This document shows positions 1 through 7,523 of a stretch of 64,000 nt of DNA, piece after piece. This stretch comes from Planctomycetota bacterium (lineage in GTDB: Bacteria; Planctomycetota; UBA11346). The notes under the pieces are model-generated. The model saw only the letters and a list, made by a program, of their open reading frames with translations, was not told the DNA's origin and did no database searches. Made by a program: the position numbers and the translations under genes. How positions within the stretch are numbered: the stretch's first letter is position 1; the number at the start of each line of letters is the position of its first letter. The DNA lies in NCBI GenBank assembly GCA_016745075.1, contig JADGDD010000014.1:1-64000 (forward strand), given 5' to 3'.

Positions 1-2
1 AT

Positions 3-1493
3 CGTATTTATGCTCCAGACGGTACTCAAAAGGTTGTTGGCGAATACTATTGTAATGGAGACCATTATCGCATAAAACACGAAGAGGATACATGGAAGAA
101 TTCTGTTTATAGAGAAGCATGTCTAGCTGGCTTAGGATTGCCCGTTTATGCATCAGCGGTGAATACTGAAATTTCCAAGCCAAAAACTAACTGGTATTCC
201 TATACGTCTGGAGATCCTGTGAACAGGTGGGACCCTAGTGGATTAGACGATGTCGAGTACCGCGATGGAACGCTTTATTGGCTCCCTGATAGCGGAGATA
301 CGACACCAATTCCAATTGGTGGTCAGCGTGGCGGCAATGGTTGGATTGGTCTATCAAGCATTGTTGGAGGCGGTAGATTCTTAGAGGATGCATTGCCAAC
401 GTTACGAGCGATAGCAAAAGATGTGCATGTTGGCGATTCTTCTTGGATGCATTTATATGGACAAAGCACAGGGCAGATGAATGTCATAAGCGCACATATT
501 AAATCTAGTGGCATAATGTCTCCTTTTAGCGTGAACCCAAGCTCAAATAGTTTTGGTATTTTCATAGATGGAACTGGAAGCCATGTACAACAAGCTTCAA
601 ATGTTTCATATTTATATGATGATTTTCAAGGTTCAAAATTTTACTTTGGAGGAGTTGGGAACCGTACCGAATATACTGGTGCAATAGCAGGGGGTATTGG
701 AGGTGGTGGTTTCGGTTTAGAATTCCAGTCTATCAATGACCGAGCATTGGCAGATATTTCTAAGCATTGGACGCCTGGGCAAAGTCTTTATATTTACGGA
801 TTTAGTCGTGGAGCAGCTGGAAGTAATGAGCTGGCTAAGTTAATTAAAAGAACAGGTATAAGGAAAGACGGCAAAGTGTATCATCCAAAAATTGAAAGAA
901 TGGGTTTGTTTGATCCTGTTTATAGTGTTGGTAGACCTGGACAAAGCTCAAATTTTGTAATGTCAACTGAGCAAAGCGAAGCAGGGAATTATGTTACCGC
1001 TAAAGTTTCCAGTATCGTTAAGAATTTAGATGTGCTTTATTCGCAACATGAAGAACGAACTTACTTTCCAGCAACAAGGTTTAATGTGAGTTCATCTACT
1101 GTTCTTAATACAGCGACATCACCAGGCCGTCACTCTGATGTAGGTGGGCATATTGACAATAATCAGTTCATAATGAAATTGACACGGAACTGGATGATTG
1201 CCAGTGCTGGATCAGGTTCTCCATTTACCCAAGCGGAACGCCTTAGTTCTGGTGAATTTAATAGAATGACAAGTTGGTCCAACTATAATAGTTATAAGCC
1301 TGGCCCTTATGGTGTGCAGGCTTCTCAAGGGGTAAACTGGGCTTTACCTATTGGTGCTTGGGACCAGCAATTGCTTAACCATTATCCAAGAGATTTGTGG
1401 TGGGTGGGTCCGTCTATACTTCCAAATGGAGAGCTATTAGAATTCCTTTATGGATTTAGGGGCGATGTTTTGGCACGAGATTTAGGGCGATGA
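3..1493 (+). CDS. RHS-family toxin, C-terminal part, with DUF2235 (Tle1-like) lipase domain (5' truncated)
   Basis: The reading frame is open from the window edge, so the gene begins upstream and only about the last 496 residues are seen. Near the start of the visible part lies the RHS core end motif (NWYSYTSGDPVNRWDPSGL), after which polymorphic toxins carry a variable effector tip. The tip resembles DUF2235/Tle1 alpha/beta hydrolases: IFIDGTG near nt 560, a GFSRGA nucleophile elbow with Ser at nt 804-806, GLFDPVYSVG near nt 903, and RHSDVGGHI near nt 1128 giving a likely catalytic His. Family members are phospholipases delivered into rival cells. The gene overlaps the next by ATGA, as expected for a toxin and its immunity gene. 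The region is AT-richer than the rest, suggesting transfer. The domain call is firm; the lipase activity is inferred. Confidence 0.85.
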   Translation, partial: RIYAPDGTQKVVGEYYCNGDHYRIKHEEDTWKNSVYREACLAGLGLPVYASAVNTEISKPKTNWYSYTSGDPVNRWDPSGLDDVEYRDGTLYWLPDSGDTTPIPIGGQRGGNGWIGLSSIVGGGRFLEDALPTLRAIAKDVHVGDSSWMHLYGQSTGQMNVISAHIKSSGIMSPFSVNPSSNSFGIFIDGTGSHVQQASNVSYLYDDFQGSKFYFGGVGNRTEYTGAIAGGIGGGGFGLEFQSINDRALADISKHWTPGQSLYIYGFSRGAAGSNELAKLIKRTGIRKDGKVYHPKIERMGLFDPVYSVGRPGQSSNFVMSTEQSEAGNYVTAKVSSIVKNLDVLYSQHEERTYFPATRFNVSSSTVLNTATSPGRHSDVGGHIDNNQFIMKLTRNWMIASAGSGSPFTQAERLSSGEFNRMTSWSNYNSYKPGPYGVQASQGVNWALPIGAWDQQLLNHYPRDLWWVGPSILPNGELLEFLYGFRGDVLARDLGR

Positions 1494-1894
1494 GTAAAGT
1501 AGCGGCTTGTTTGAATTATGGAATAATAGCAATCTGTGTATTGTTGTTATCATCCTACTTAATTCTCTTGTTCTATCCCATGTCAGATATGCACGAGGTT
1601 TCATCTAGTGCCATAATTGAACGAGGTAAATCAGTTCGTGGGCTTTTCCTTTCAAAAGAAAGAACAGGCTATTGGCGAGCAATGAGAGATGGGAACCTTG
1701 TATGGCATGGAAATTATAAGGCTGGAATGAAAATAGGAGAATGGGAGTATTATAATGATACGACAGGCTATTTAATAGAAAAAGAATACTTTTCAGATGA
1801 AGGTCAGATATTGAAAACAGATAACTATGAAAACGGTGTTCATATCGATACTCAAGATTTAGTAAGCGGTAAAACAATAATAAAAATCCCTTAA
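1490..1894 (+). CDS. Membrane-anchored MORN/YwqK-like protein, putative immunity protein
   Basis: This 134-residue protein has one N-terminal hydrophobic segment (about residues 9-30), followed by a soluble part with two MORN/YwqK-like units: GYWRAMRDGNLVWHGNYKAG, then GEWEYYN, and later YFSDEG with ENGVH. YwqK-family proteins are often annotated as antitoxins of secreted polymorphic toxins. The start ATG overlaps the stop of the RHS gene by four bases, so the two are translationally coupled. A membrane anchor with the bulk outside the cytoplasm would suit protection against a lipase acting on membranes from the periplasm. The fold is seen in the repeats; the immunity role rests on position and family. 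Confidence 0.7.
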   Translation: MSKVAACLNYGIIAICVLLLSSYLILLFYPMSDMHEVSSSAIIERGKSVRGLFLSKERTGYWRAMRDGNLVWHGNYKAGMKIGEWEYYNDTTGYLIEKEYFSDEGQILKTDNYENGVHIDTQDLVSGKTIIKIP

Positions 1895-1936
1895 AATTGT
1901 ATTGTGGGGTACTTAATGTGTTTTGGAGGGGGAGAT

Positions 1937-3367
1937 ATGCCATCAAATGATTATCTGAATGATGAGAGGAAGAAACTTTGGAAAGAACTTGTTGCTTTAA
2001 GGCAGCTCGTTGAAAAAAAGCCATCTTCTGAATATGAACGTGAAATTAAACAAATATCAAAAAAATGTTCTGAGTATCGGAATAGAACGAAAGAGTCTGA
2101 AGAGACAGCGGCAGGATTGTTGAAAAAGATAGAGCATTCAACTGTTCAGTTAAAACAAATGGAAAAATCTGCGGGGAATCTTCTGGCTGGTATAAGCGAT
2201 GCTGCGAGCATAATAAGTGATACATCTAACAGAGCAGAAGAGCTTAGAAAAAAGGTTGATATTGTTGAATCTTTATTCGTTGAGAAAGATGATATTAATG
2301 AGAAGATAGATCTTTTAGTCTCTTTGTCTCAAAAAGGGGAAGACTATGCTTCTAAGATTGCTAGTGCTTATTCTATAGCAATTAAGCGAAAAAAAGAATT
2401 CGATCAGCTGTATTACGAGATTATAGGGTATGATGACGATGATGAATCTACAGGTGAAACTGTTCGTGTAGAGGGTCTGAAGGATGAATTAGAAAAATCC
2501 TATATGGAGACAAAAAAAGGTTTGGCCACTCTTCAGGAGGAGATAAATGATCTTAGCAGAGAGGCTGAAGGGAATTACGATGCGTTTATGGTGGATAAAA
2601 ATACTGCTGTTGATGAACAGGTCGGTTTGTGGGATTCAGAATACTCTGTCTTAGCAAAAAGGATAAGGGAGTTATTGCCAGATGCGTTGACTGCTGGTTT
2701 AAGCTCTGCTTTTTCGGAGAAGCGTAAAGCAGAAATAGTGGAAGGTAAGAAGTTAAATAGTTTTTTTTCGTATTCCATTATTGGATTGATAGCTGCTTCA
2801 ATGCTGCCTTTTATTGTTAGCTTTAATTTGTTGTTGGATGGTAAGGCTCTGGAGGACGTTATTCTTGACATGCCGAGAATGGTGTTGGCAATAATGCCTT
2901 TATATTTCCCTCTTTTATGGATGGCGTATTCTTCTAATAAAAAGGCAAGTTTGTCTAAGAGGCTTGTGGAAGAATATACGCACAAGGAGGTTTTGAGTAA
3001 GACATTTGAGGGGTTGTCTAATCAAATTGAAGAAATCGATGACGTTCGTATGTCTTCAGAACTAAGGGTGAAATTATTGTTTAATATGTTGGATGTTAGT
3101 GCTGAGAATCCTGGTAAATTGATAACAGATTATAATCAATCAGATCATCCATTGATGGATGCGTTGGATAAGAGTGCTAAACTTAGTGATGCAGTAGAGG
3201 GGTTGTCAAAAATACCAGGGTTATCGAAGGTGACGGGGATGTTAGAAAGAAGGACAGAAAAGATTTTATCAGCAACAGAAAAGAAAATAGAAGATGGGTT
3301 AGAGGCTATCATTCCAAGCTCGAAAAATGTTAAAACAGAGGTTGAGAAAGATGAGGAAGAGGAGTGA
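1937..3367 (+). CDS. Coiled-coil protein with central membrane hairpin, unknown function
   Basis: I do not recognise a family. The ATG is preceded closely by a purine-rich GGAGGGGGAG, a far better start than the in-frame TTG 33 bases upstream. The 476-residue product begins with about 240 residues of heptad-like charged sequence, then two hydrophobic segments (about residues 276-300 and 316-335), then a second helical, charged region ending in an acidic tail rich in Glu. This layout resembles membrane-tethered coiled-coil scaffolds. It follows the toxin and immunity genes by 42 bases on the same strand and shares their AT-rich base use, so it probably belongs to the same island. A role as accessory or second immunity protein is only a guess. 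Confidence 0.6.
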   Translation: MPSNDYLNDERKKLWKELVALRQLVEKKPSSEYEREIKQISKKCSEYRNRTKESEETAAGLLKKIEHSTVQLKQMEKSAGNLLAGISDAASIISDTSNRAEELRKKVDIVESLFVEKDDINEKIDLLVSLSQKGEDYASKIASAYSIAIKRKKEFDQLYYEIIGYDDDDESTGETVRVEGLKDELEKSYMETKKGLATLQEEINDLSREAEGNYDAFMVDKNTAVDEQVGLWDSEYSVLAKRIRELLPDALTAGLSSAFSEKRKAEIVEGKKLNSFFSYSIIGLIAASMLPFIVSFNLLLDGKALEDVILDMPRMVLAIMPLYFPLLWMAYSSNKKASLSKRLVEEYTHKEVLSKTFEGLSNQIEEIDDVRMSSELRVKLLFNMLDVSAENPGKLITDYNQSDHPLMDALDKSAKLSDAVEGLSKIPGLSKVTGMLERRTEKILSATEKKIEDGLEAIIPSSKNVKTEVEKDEEEE

Positions 3368-3475
3368 TTGTTGTGCAAATATTTTCTAATAGCGGGAGGT
3401 GTCTTTCATCTCAGGTAATTAGTGAAATATATTACATTCCGAGTCCTTACGCGAAAAGTGAAACCCCGCTCCGTT

Positions 3476-3534
3476 CATAATAATTGCGCGACTACGGCAA
3501 GAAGCTACGCTACAGCCTGCGTGCAATTATTATG
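3476..3534. repeat. 12-bp perfect inverted repeat spanning 59 bp
   Basis: CATAATAATTGC and its exact complement GCAATTATTATG enclose 35 bases containing ACTACGGC and CAGCC. The total length recalls integron attC sites, but the flanking GTTRRRY/RYYYAAC boxes are absent. Confidence 0.6.
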
Positions 3535-3766
3535 CCCTGCGCTATTTTTCTGCATTATAGCCGCATGTCATAGCGTGTGCGCGTTCGTATACTTCTTCGC
3601 AGAGTGCAAACGGTGGCACATACAATGCCAAGCTCTACGTAAGGTGAAACCGAGTAGCGCGAAATCTTTTTGTGTTCGTCGGACGGTTTTCTAATTCACC
3701 GACAGCGTAACGCGCTTCTTGTAATTAGTGTGCGTAACTTCCATAAGCCACTCAGTAATGTGTTGC

Positions 3767-3837
3767 AAAGTTTTTCGCAAATTAACCCACTCCGTGGGCT
3801 CGGCCAGCAGGGGCTGGCTTAATTTGCAAAAAGCTTT
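3767..3837. repeat. Three-way-junction-like inverted repeat with two internal hairpins
   Basis: Arms of 19 bases (3767-3785 and 3819-3837, 17 of 19 complementary, core GCAAATTAA/TTAATTTGC) enclose two short perfect hairpins, CCCAC-TCC-GTGGG (3786-3798) and GCCAGC-AGGG-GCTGGC (3803-3818). As RNA or single-stranded DNA this would fold into a compact three-way junction. No T-run follows in the manner of a simple terminator. Confidence 0.65.
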
Positions 3838-3851
3838 TCTCTCTCTTAAAA

Positions 3852-4075
3852 CCCCGTACCCCGTAAAAAAGAATCAGCCTGCTCCTTTATAATAATGCCG
3901 CAAATTACCACCTAATCGTTCTTTGTAGGCAATCTTTCCTTCGTTTTAACCAACTTCGTCACGATTATGGGAAGTGATAGCATATAGTTATTATGTAAGC
4001 CTTTACCGGATCAATGTTTGTATTGTTTAATGGTGTTGTTTAGGTGAGTTGAGATATTATTTACGGGGTACGGGG
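3852..4075. repeat. 16-bp perfect terminal inverted repeats bounding a 224-bp segment
   Basis: CCCCGTACCCCGTAAA at 3852-3867 is exactly complementary to 4060-4075. Each arm contains a doubled ACCCCGT heptamer. The 192 bases between are AT-rich and non-coding apart from a broken minus-strand reading. This could be a non-autonomous mobile element; no target-site duplication is visible. Confidence 0.6.
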
Positions 4076-4111
4076 AGCTGGCGTCAAATTGCCCCTGCGC
4101 CACTCAAAACA

Positions 4112-4144
4112 AAAGCCCTGTAAGTTATTAACTTACAGGGCTTT
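4112..4144 (-). terminator. Rho-independent terminator of tRNA-Lys
   Basis: A perfect hairpin (AAGCCCTGTAAGTT with its complement around a three-base loop) lies just downstream of the tRNA on its own strand and is followed there by a T-rich stretch (CTTTTGTTTTG). Confidence 0.85.
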
Positions 4145-4147
4145 ATG

Positions 4148-4223
4148 TGGTGCGCCGTCATGGATTCGAACCATGGACCCACTGATTAAAAGTCAGTTGC
4201 TCTACCAACTGAGCTAACAGCGC
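4148..4223 (-). tRNA. tRNA-Lys (anticodon TTT), CCA encoded
   Basis: Read on the minus strand, a full cloverleaf forms. The acceptor GCGCTGT pairs with ACGGCGC (one G-T pair), the D stem is GCTC/GAGC, and the anticodon stem ACTGA/TCAGT closes the loop CTTTTAA with anticodon TTT. The variable loop is GGGTC, the T stem CATGG/CCATG holds loop TTCGAAT, the discriminator is A, and the terminal CCA is genomic. The 3' end faces the RHS island, the side where tRNA-targeting elements insert. Confidence 0.97.
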
Positions 4224-4318
4224 GGGTGCAATGAGCGTAGTGAATAAATCACTATCGCTTACGCGAGGGCGGAATGTAGTAAGCCCTTTAAGGAGTGCAA
4301 GCTTTTATTTGATCTGGG

Positions 4319-5845
4319 CTATTCGAGCCAGACGCGGATGCTTTTTTTGTCGTGGGTGTCTTCAAAAACAGTGCCTGGCTGACTACCATTTTTAATGATG
4401 GTTTGGCTGATTGCCTGCAAGTCTATCTTACGTTCGTGTAGTCGTTTAAGGACTTCTGGTTCTATTATTTCAGCGAGGTTGCTTATGGCAGCAGCAGGCA
4501 TCGTTAGAGATACTTTTTCTCGTTGTATGCCGCCAGTTTGTTCACAAACGCGTACGCGTAAGTGTTTTGAGAGTTGGGCACAGGAGCTTACTGTGGGAGC
4601 AGTTGGGAGATGCAGCTCATCAAGTTGTTGACGTTGTTCTATGAGAATGTCTTGAAGAAGGGGCCACCAATGAATGGTGCAACGAAGAAGCGTAAGCTGT
4701 TGCAGAAGTCCGTTCCATGCACGCATCAGTAGCATGAATTCGGGAGGACCAGCCGAACGGAAGTACCAACTGCTTTCGCCAAGCATGTTACGTATGTGCT
4801 GTCCCGGTTTCCAATCTGTCATGGCAAAGGGGTGGGGGGTAAATAATGGGAGAAATATTTCGTGGAGTAGGGCGGGGATCTGCTGATGGATATGGCTCAA
4901 GGTGGTTCCGTTAAAACCGGCAAGCATTAGCAGGGCAATTGGATCATCATCTTCTCGATAGGCTAATGAGCGGATCAGCCGTAGCATCGCTTGTGCAGCT
5001 GTTGGCTGAATATCGGTGAGCGAGCCGTAATCATAGAGGTAAACGGTGCTGCTGCCCAGATCGCAACCATAGTTACCGAGATGCGGATCGGCGTGTATGC
5101 GGTGATGGACAAAAACATGTTGAAAGAAATGTTGTAATAAGGTGCTGCCTACACGGTTGCGGGTACGTTGGTCCCAGTGTTTGGCCGCCTTGCTGAGTGA
5201 TTCTCCAGGGAGCCATTCTTGAACGAGCACCTGTGGTCGACAGAACGTGCTGTAGACCCGTGGCCCGCGTAGGCCAGTGGGTAGGGTCGTAATATATTGT
5301 TGCTGATTGTGTGCTTCTTGTTGGTAATCGAGTTCATGCTGAAGATTTGTTGCTAGTGCCTGGCGGTAGCCATGTAGATCAATGCCCCATTTTTTAAGTG
5401 GTCCAATGTTGGGAATAAGTTGCAGGGCAGAGAGTTCGTTTTGAATGGATGTACGAATAGACGGATATTGAATTTTAATAGCGACGGTTTCTCCCGTCGT
5501 CAATTGGGCACGGTGAACTTGGCCGATAGATGCGGCCTGCTGAGCTTCTTCTATGTGTTTGAAGATGGTAGAAATATCTTCGTCATAATTGGCTTGTAGA
5601 ACAGGGAGTATTTCTGAAAGCGGTAGTGGTGGTAATCCTTCTTCGTTTATGGATAGGGAGGTGCTACCGCTGTCTATGAATTGTCCTATTTTTGCAGCAA
5701 GCCCTCGTTGCTCACCAAGGAGAGCTTGCACCCATGAACGGGCGCGTTGTTCACTATGTTTATCTGTGGCTTGTCGTACTTTTTTTACGCCACGGATAAG
5801 TCGTGCGTATGTCCAGCCAGTGCGTATGGCTTTCAGAAGAGCCAT
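4319..5845 (-). CDS. ABC1/UbiB (AarF-like) atypical protein kinase family protein
   Basis: The family signatures are clear in this 508-residue protein. They are the KxGQ motif (KIGQ, residues 52-55), the Ala-rich nucleotide loop AASIGQV (104-110), the VAIK lysine (K124), a catalytic-loop-like HADPHLGN (251-258) and DYG (272-274) in place of DFG. UbiB-type ATPases act in ubiquinone/isoprenoid lipid metabolism, but here no quinone gene is adjacent. No membrane segment is evident at the C-terminus, unlike E. coli UbiB. The ATG overlaps the stop codon of the upstream receptor-like gene (TAATG), so the two are coupled. That pairing hints at a signalling use, which is inference. Confidence 0.85.
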   Translation of the reverse strand: MALLKAIRTGWTYARLIRGVKKVRQATDKHSEQRARSWVQALLGEQRGLAAKIGQFIDSGSTSLSINEEGLPPLPLSEILPVLQANYDEDISTIFKHIEEAQQAASIGQVHRAQLTTGETVAIKIQYPSIRTSIQNELSALQLIPNIGPLKKWGIDLHGYRQALATNLQHELDYQQEAHNQQQYITTLPTGLRGPRVYSTFCRPQVLVQEWLPGESLSKAAKHWDQRTRNRVGSTLLQHFFQHVFVHHRIHADPHLGNYGCDLGSSTVYLYDYGSLTDIQPTAAQAMLRLIRSLAYREDDDPIALLMLAGFNGTTLSHIHQQIPALLHEIFLPLFTPHPFAMTDWKPGQHIRNMLGESSWYFRSAGPPEFMLLMRAWNGLLQQLTLLRCTIHWWPLLQDILIEQRQQLDELHLPTAPTVSSCAQLSKHLRVRVCEQTGGIQREKVSLTMPAAAISNLAEIIEPEVLKRLHERKIDLQAISQTIIKNGSQPGTVFEDTHDKKSIRVWLE

Positions 5846-7374
5846 TATACTTCCATAGAATCAACAAGCGCTTGTAGTTTTGTGGCAAGTTGGGTGAAAG
5901 AGTTGGCGCTTTCTTGGAGACTTTCTGCGGTGGCACCATTTTCTTTGGCAGCCTGTGCTACCCCGGTAATGGTTCTAGATATTTCTGTGGTACCTTGAGA
6001 GACTCGTTGGATAATACTGGTAATCTGTGATGTGGCGCTGCTTTGTTCTTCGGTTGCGCTGGCAATGGTTCCAGAGATTTCATTGATTTCTTTAATGATG
6101 TCAGAAATGCTAGAGATGGCTGTGACCGAACGTTTGGTGTCACCTTGAATGGCGTCAATTTGTGAGCTGATGTCTTGTGTCGCATTTGCAGTTTGTTTGG
6201 CTAGTTCTTTCACCTCACTAGCTACAACGGCAAAGCCTTTTCCGGCTTCGCCAGCACGGGCAGATTCAATGGTGGCGTTGAGAGCCAGTAAATTTGTTTG
6301 TTGAGCAATGGAGGTGATGAGTTTAATGACTTTACCAATTTGATCACTAGACATGCTCAAATTATCAATGGTATCACCTGTTTTTTGTGCTTCGTTGGTG
6401 GCATCAGCGGCGACGTTGGTTGCTTTGGATACATTTTTTGCAATTTCGTTAATAGATTCTTCCAGCTCAGATGCGCCCGAAGCAACAGTACGTATATTCA
6501 CATCTACTTGTTCAGTGGCCGTGGCAACGGTTTCAGCTTGAGTAACCGTATTGTTACTGGCGAGATTTAATTGAACGGCCTGAGAGCTGAGTTCTTCTGC
6601 GGCTGTGGCCAGCGTATCTGCGGTTTCTTTCATGGATTTGTGCATGTGTATTTTATCGGTAATAATAGACCAGCTTACCATTGGTCCAATATAGTCACCG
6701 TTATTATCAAATACAGCACTTGCGAGTAGGTCAGCAGTATCTTCACCAATACGAATTTTTGCACGGTGTGGTAAATTGTTTGGGTCAGCGAGTATGCGGC
6801 GTTGGACCGCTGGCTCTTTATGGAAAATATCAATACAGCTACCAAGTACCTTATCCGCAGGAATTGGTAGGTTATGTTCAATTGCTTTCAGAGTTGAGAG
6901 TGAGGCAGGGTTCACATAGGTGACGATGAGGTCTTTATCACACATCATGAGATTAACCGGAGCATTTTCGAGCAGAGATTTCAAGCGTGCTTGTTCTTTT
7001 TCCGTTTTTATTTTATCGGTAATAATTGCCCAGCTCACCATCGGTCCGGTGTAATTTCCGTCATTATCAAAAACGGCGGCAGCATTCAGCTCTGCGACTT
7101 CATCGCCGATATGGATGATGGTGCTATAGGGGAGGTTGTTTGGGTCTGCCAAAAGTTTACGCTGAACAGACGGGTCTTTGTGGAAAATATCAATACAGCT
7201 TCCAAGCGCTTCATCGGCAGAAATGGGCAGCAGATGCTCAATGGACTTGAGTGTGGCTTTGGAGGCGGGGTTCAAATAGGTAATGACAAGATCAAGGTCG
7301 CAGGTCATGATGTTGACGGGTGCATTGTCTAACATGGCGAGGTAGGTAGAGTCAGTATGAGATGGATTTGTCAT
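5845..7374 (-). CDS. Soluble tandem-PAS methyl-accepting chemotaxis-like protein
   Basis: Two PAS-like domains (about residues 10-130 and 131-250) are near copies of each other, each with NAPVN near its start, then ..[12 protein letters not shown] and ADPNNLP, and ending GPMVSW.IITDK. A C-terminal MCP signalling region follows (about 260-509), with the diagnostic hairpin tip around [19 protein letters not shown]. There is no membrane segment, so it is a cytoplasmic receptor. PAS domains of this type often bind haem or flavin, but no ligand can be read here. It heads an operon with the ABC1-type kinase. No CheA/CheW gene lies in the window, so it may regulate by protein contact rather than classical chemotaxis. 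Confidence 0.9.
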   Translation of the reverse strand: MTNPSHTDSTYLAMLDNAPVNIMTCDLDLVITYLNPASKATLKSIEHLLPISADEALGSCIDIFHKDPSVQRKLLADPNNLPYSTIIHIGDEVAELNAAAVFDNDGNYTGPMVSWAIITDKIKTEKEQARLKSLLENAPVNLMMCDKDLIVTYVNPASLSTLKAIEHNLPIPADKVLGSCIDIFHKEPAVQRRILADPNNLPHRAKIRIGEDTADLLASAVFDNNGDYIGPMVSWSIITDKIHMHKSMKETADTLATAAEELSSQAVQLNLASNNTVTQAETVATATEQVDVNIRTVASGASELEESINEIAKNVSKATNVAADATNEAQKTGDTIDNLSMSSDQIGKVIKLITSIAQQTNLLALNATIESARAGEAGKGFAVVASEVKELAKQTANATQDISSQIDAIQGDTKRSVTAISSISDIIKEINEISGTIASATEEQSSATSQITSIIQRVSQGTTEISRTITGVAQAAKENGATAESLQESANSFTQLATKLQALVDSMEV

Positions 7375-7426
7375 GTGTGCGAACCTTATGAAATTAGGGA
7401 CAAGTATTAAGTAGATACCTCATAAA

Positions 7427-7448
7427 AAAGAGGCTCGCAAGCCTCTTT
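7427..7448. promoter_or_regulatory. Perfect 9-bp hairpin in a divergent promoter region
   Basis: AAAGAGGCT-CGCA-AGCCTCTTT lies between the divergent receptor and signal peptidase genes. It has the shape of a bidirectional terminator but sits upstream of both, so it could act as an attenuator, an operator or an insulator. Confidence 0.5.
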
Positions 7449-7523
7449 CTGGAAGTTTCTAAGGGGTACGGTTTAAGTGGTCGTTGTGGTTGCACTTACA
7501 GTGTGGCTGCTAGCATAAGCAAC

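Larger units (their letters stand above)
3368..4111. other. Non-coding, palindrome-rich segment between the RHS island and tRNA-Lys
   Basis: No convincing gene is present in these roughly 740 bases. The segment is packed with inverted repeats, listed separately. Additional weaker ones are CGCTAT/ATAGCG near 3540 and 3570, and a nested GCGCG...GTCGG...CCGAC...CGCGC structure at about 3657-3716. A 10-base direct repeat GTAATTAGTG occurs at 3415-3424 and 3721-3730. On the minus strand, 3972 down to 3874 gives a short gene-like reading (ending KIAYKERLGGNLRHYYKGAG then stop) broken by an in-frame TAA, perhaps a decayed gene. The segment could be a mobile-element remnant, folded recombination sites or a structured RNA; I cannot decide. 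Confidence 0.5.

Noticed and set aside
1605-2024. Minus-strand frame opposite the immunity gene and the next gene start
   Set aside because: It overlaps two well-supported plus-strand genes and shows no recognisable protein features.
3476-3534. Integron attC site
   Set aside because: The 59-bp length fits, but the RYYYAAC and GTTRRRY boxes are missing and no cassette genes or integrase are seen.
3422-3694. A 90-codon open frame in the repeat-rich block
   Set aside because: It spans several inverted repeats, has odd composition rich in Cys and Arg, no ribosome site and no family; the palindromes explain the sequence better.
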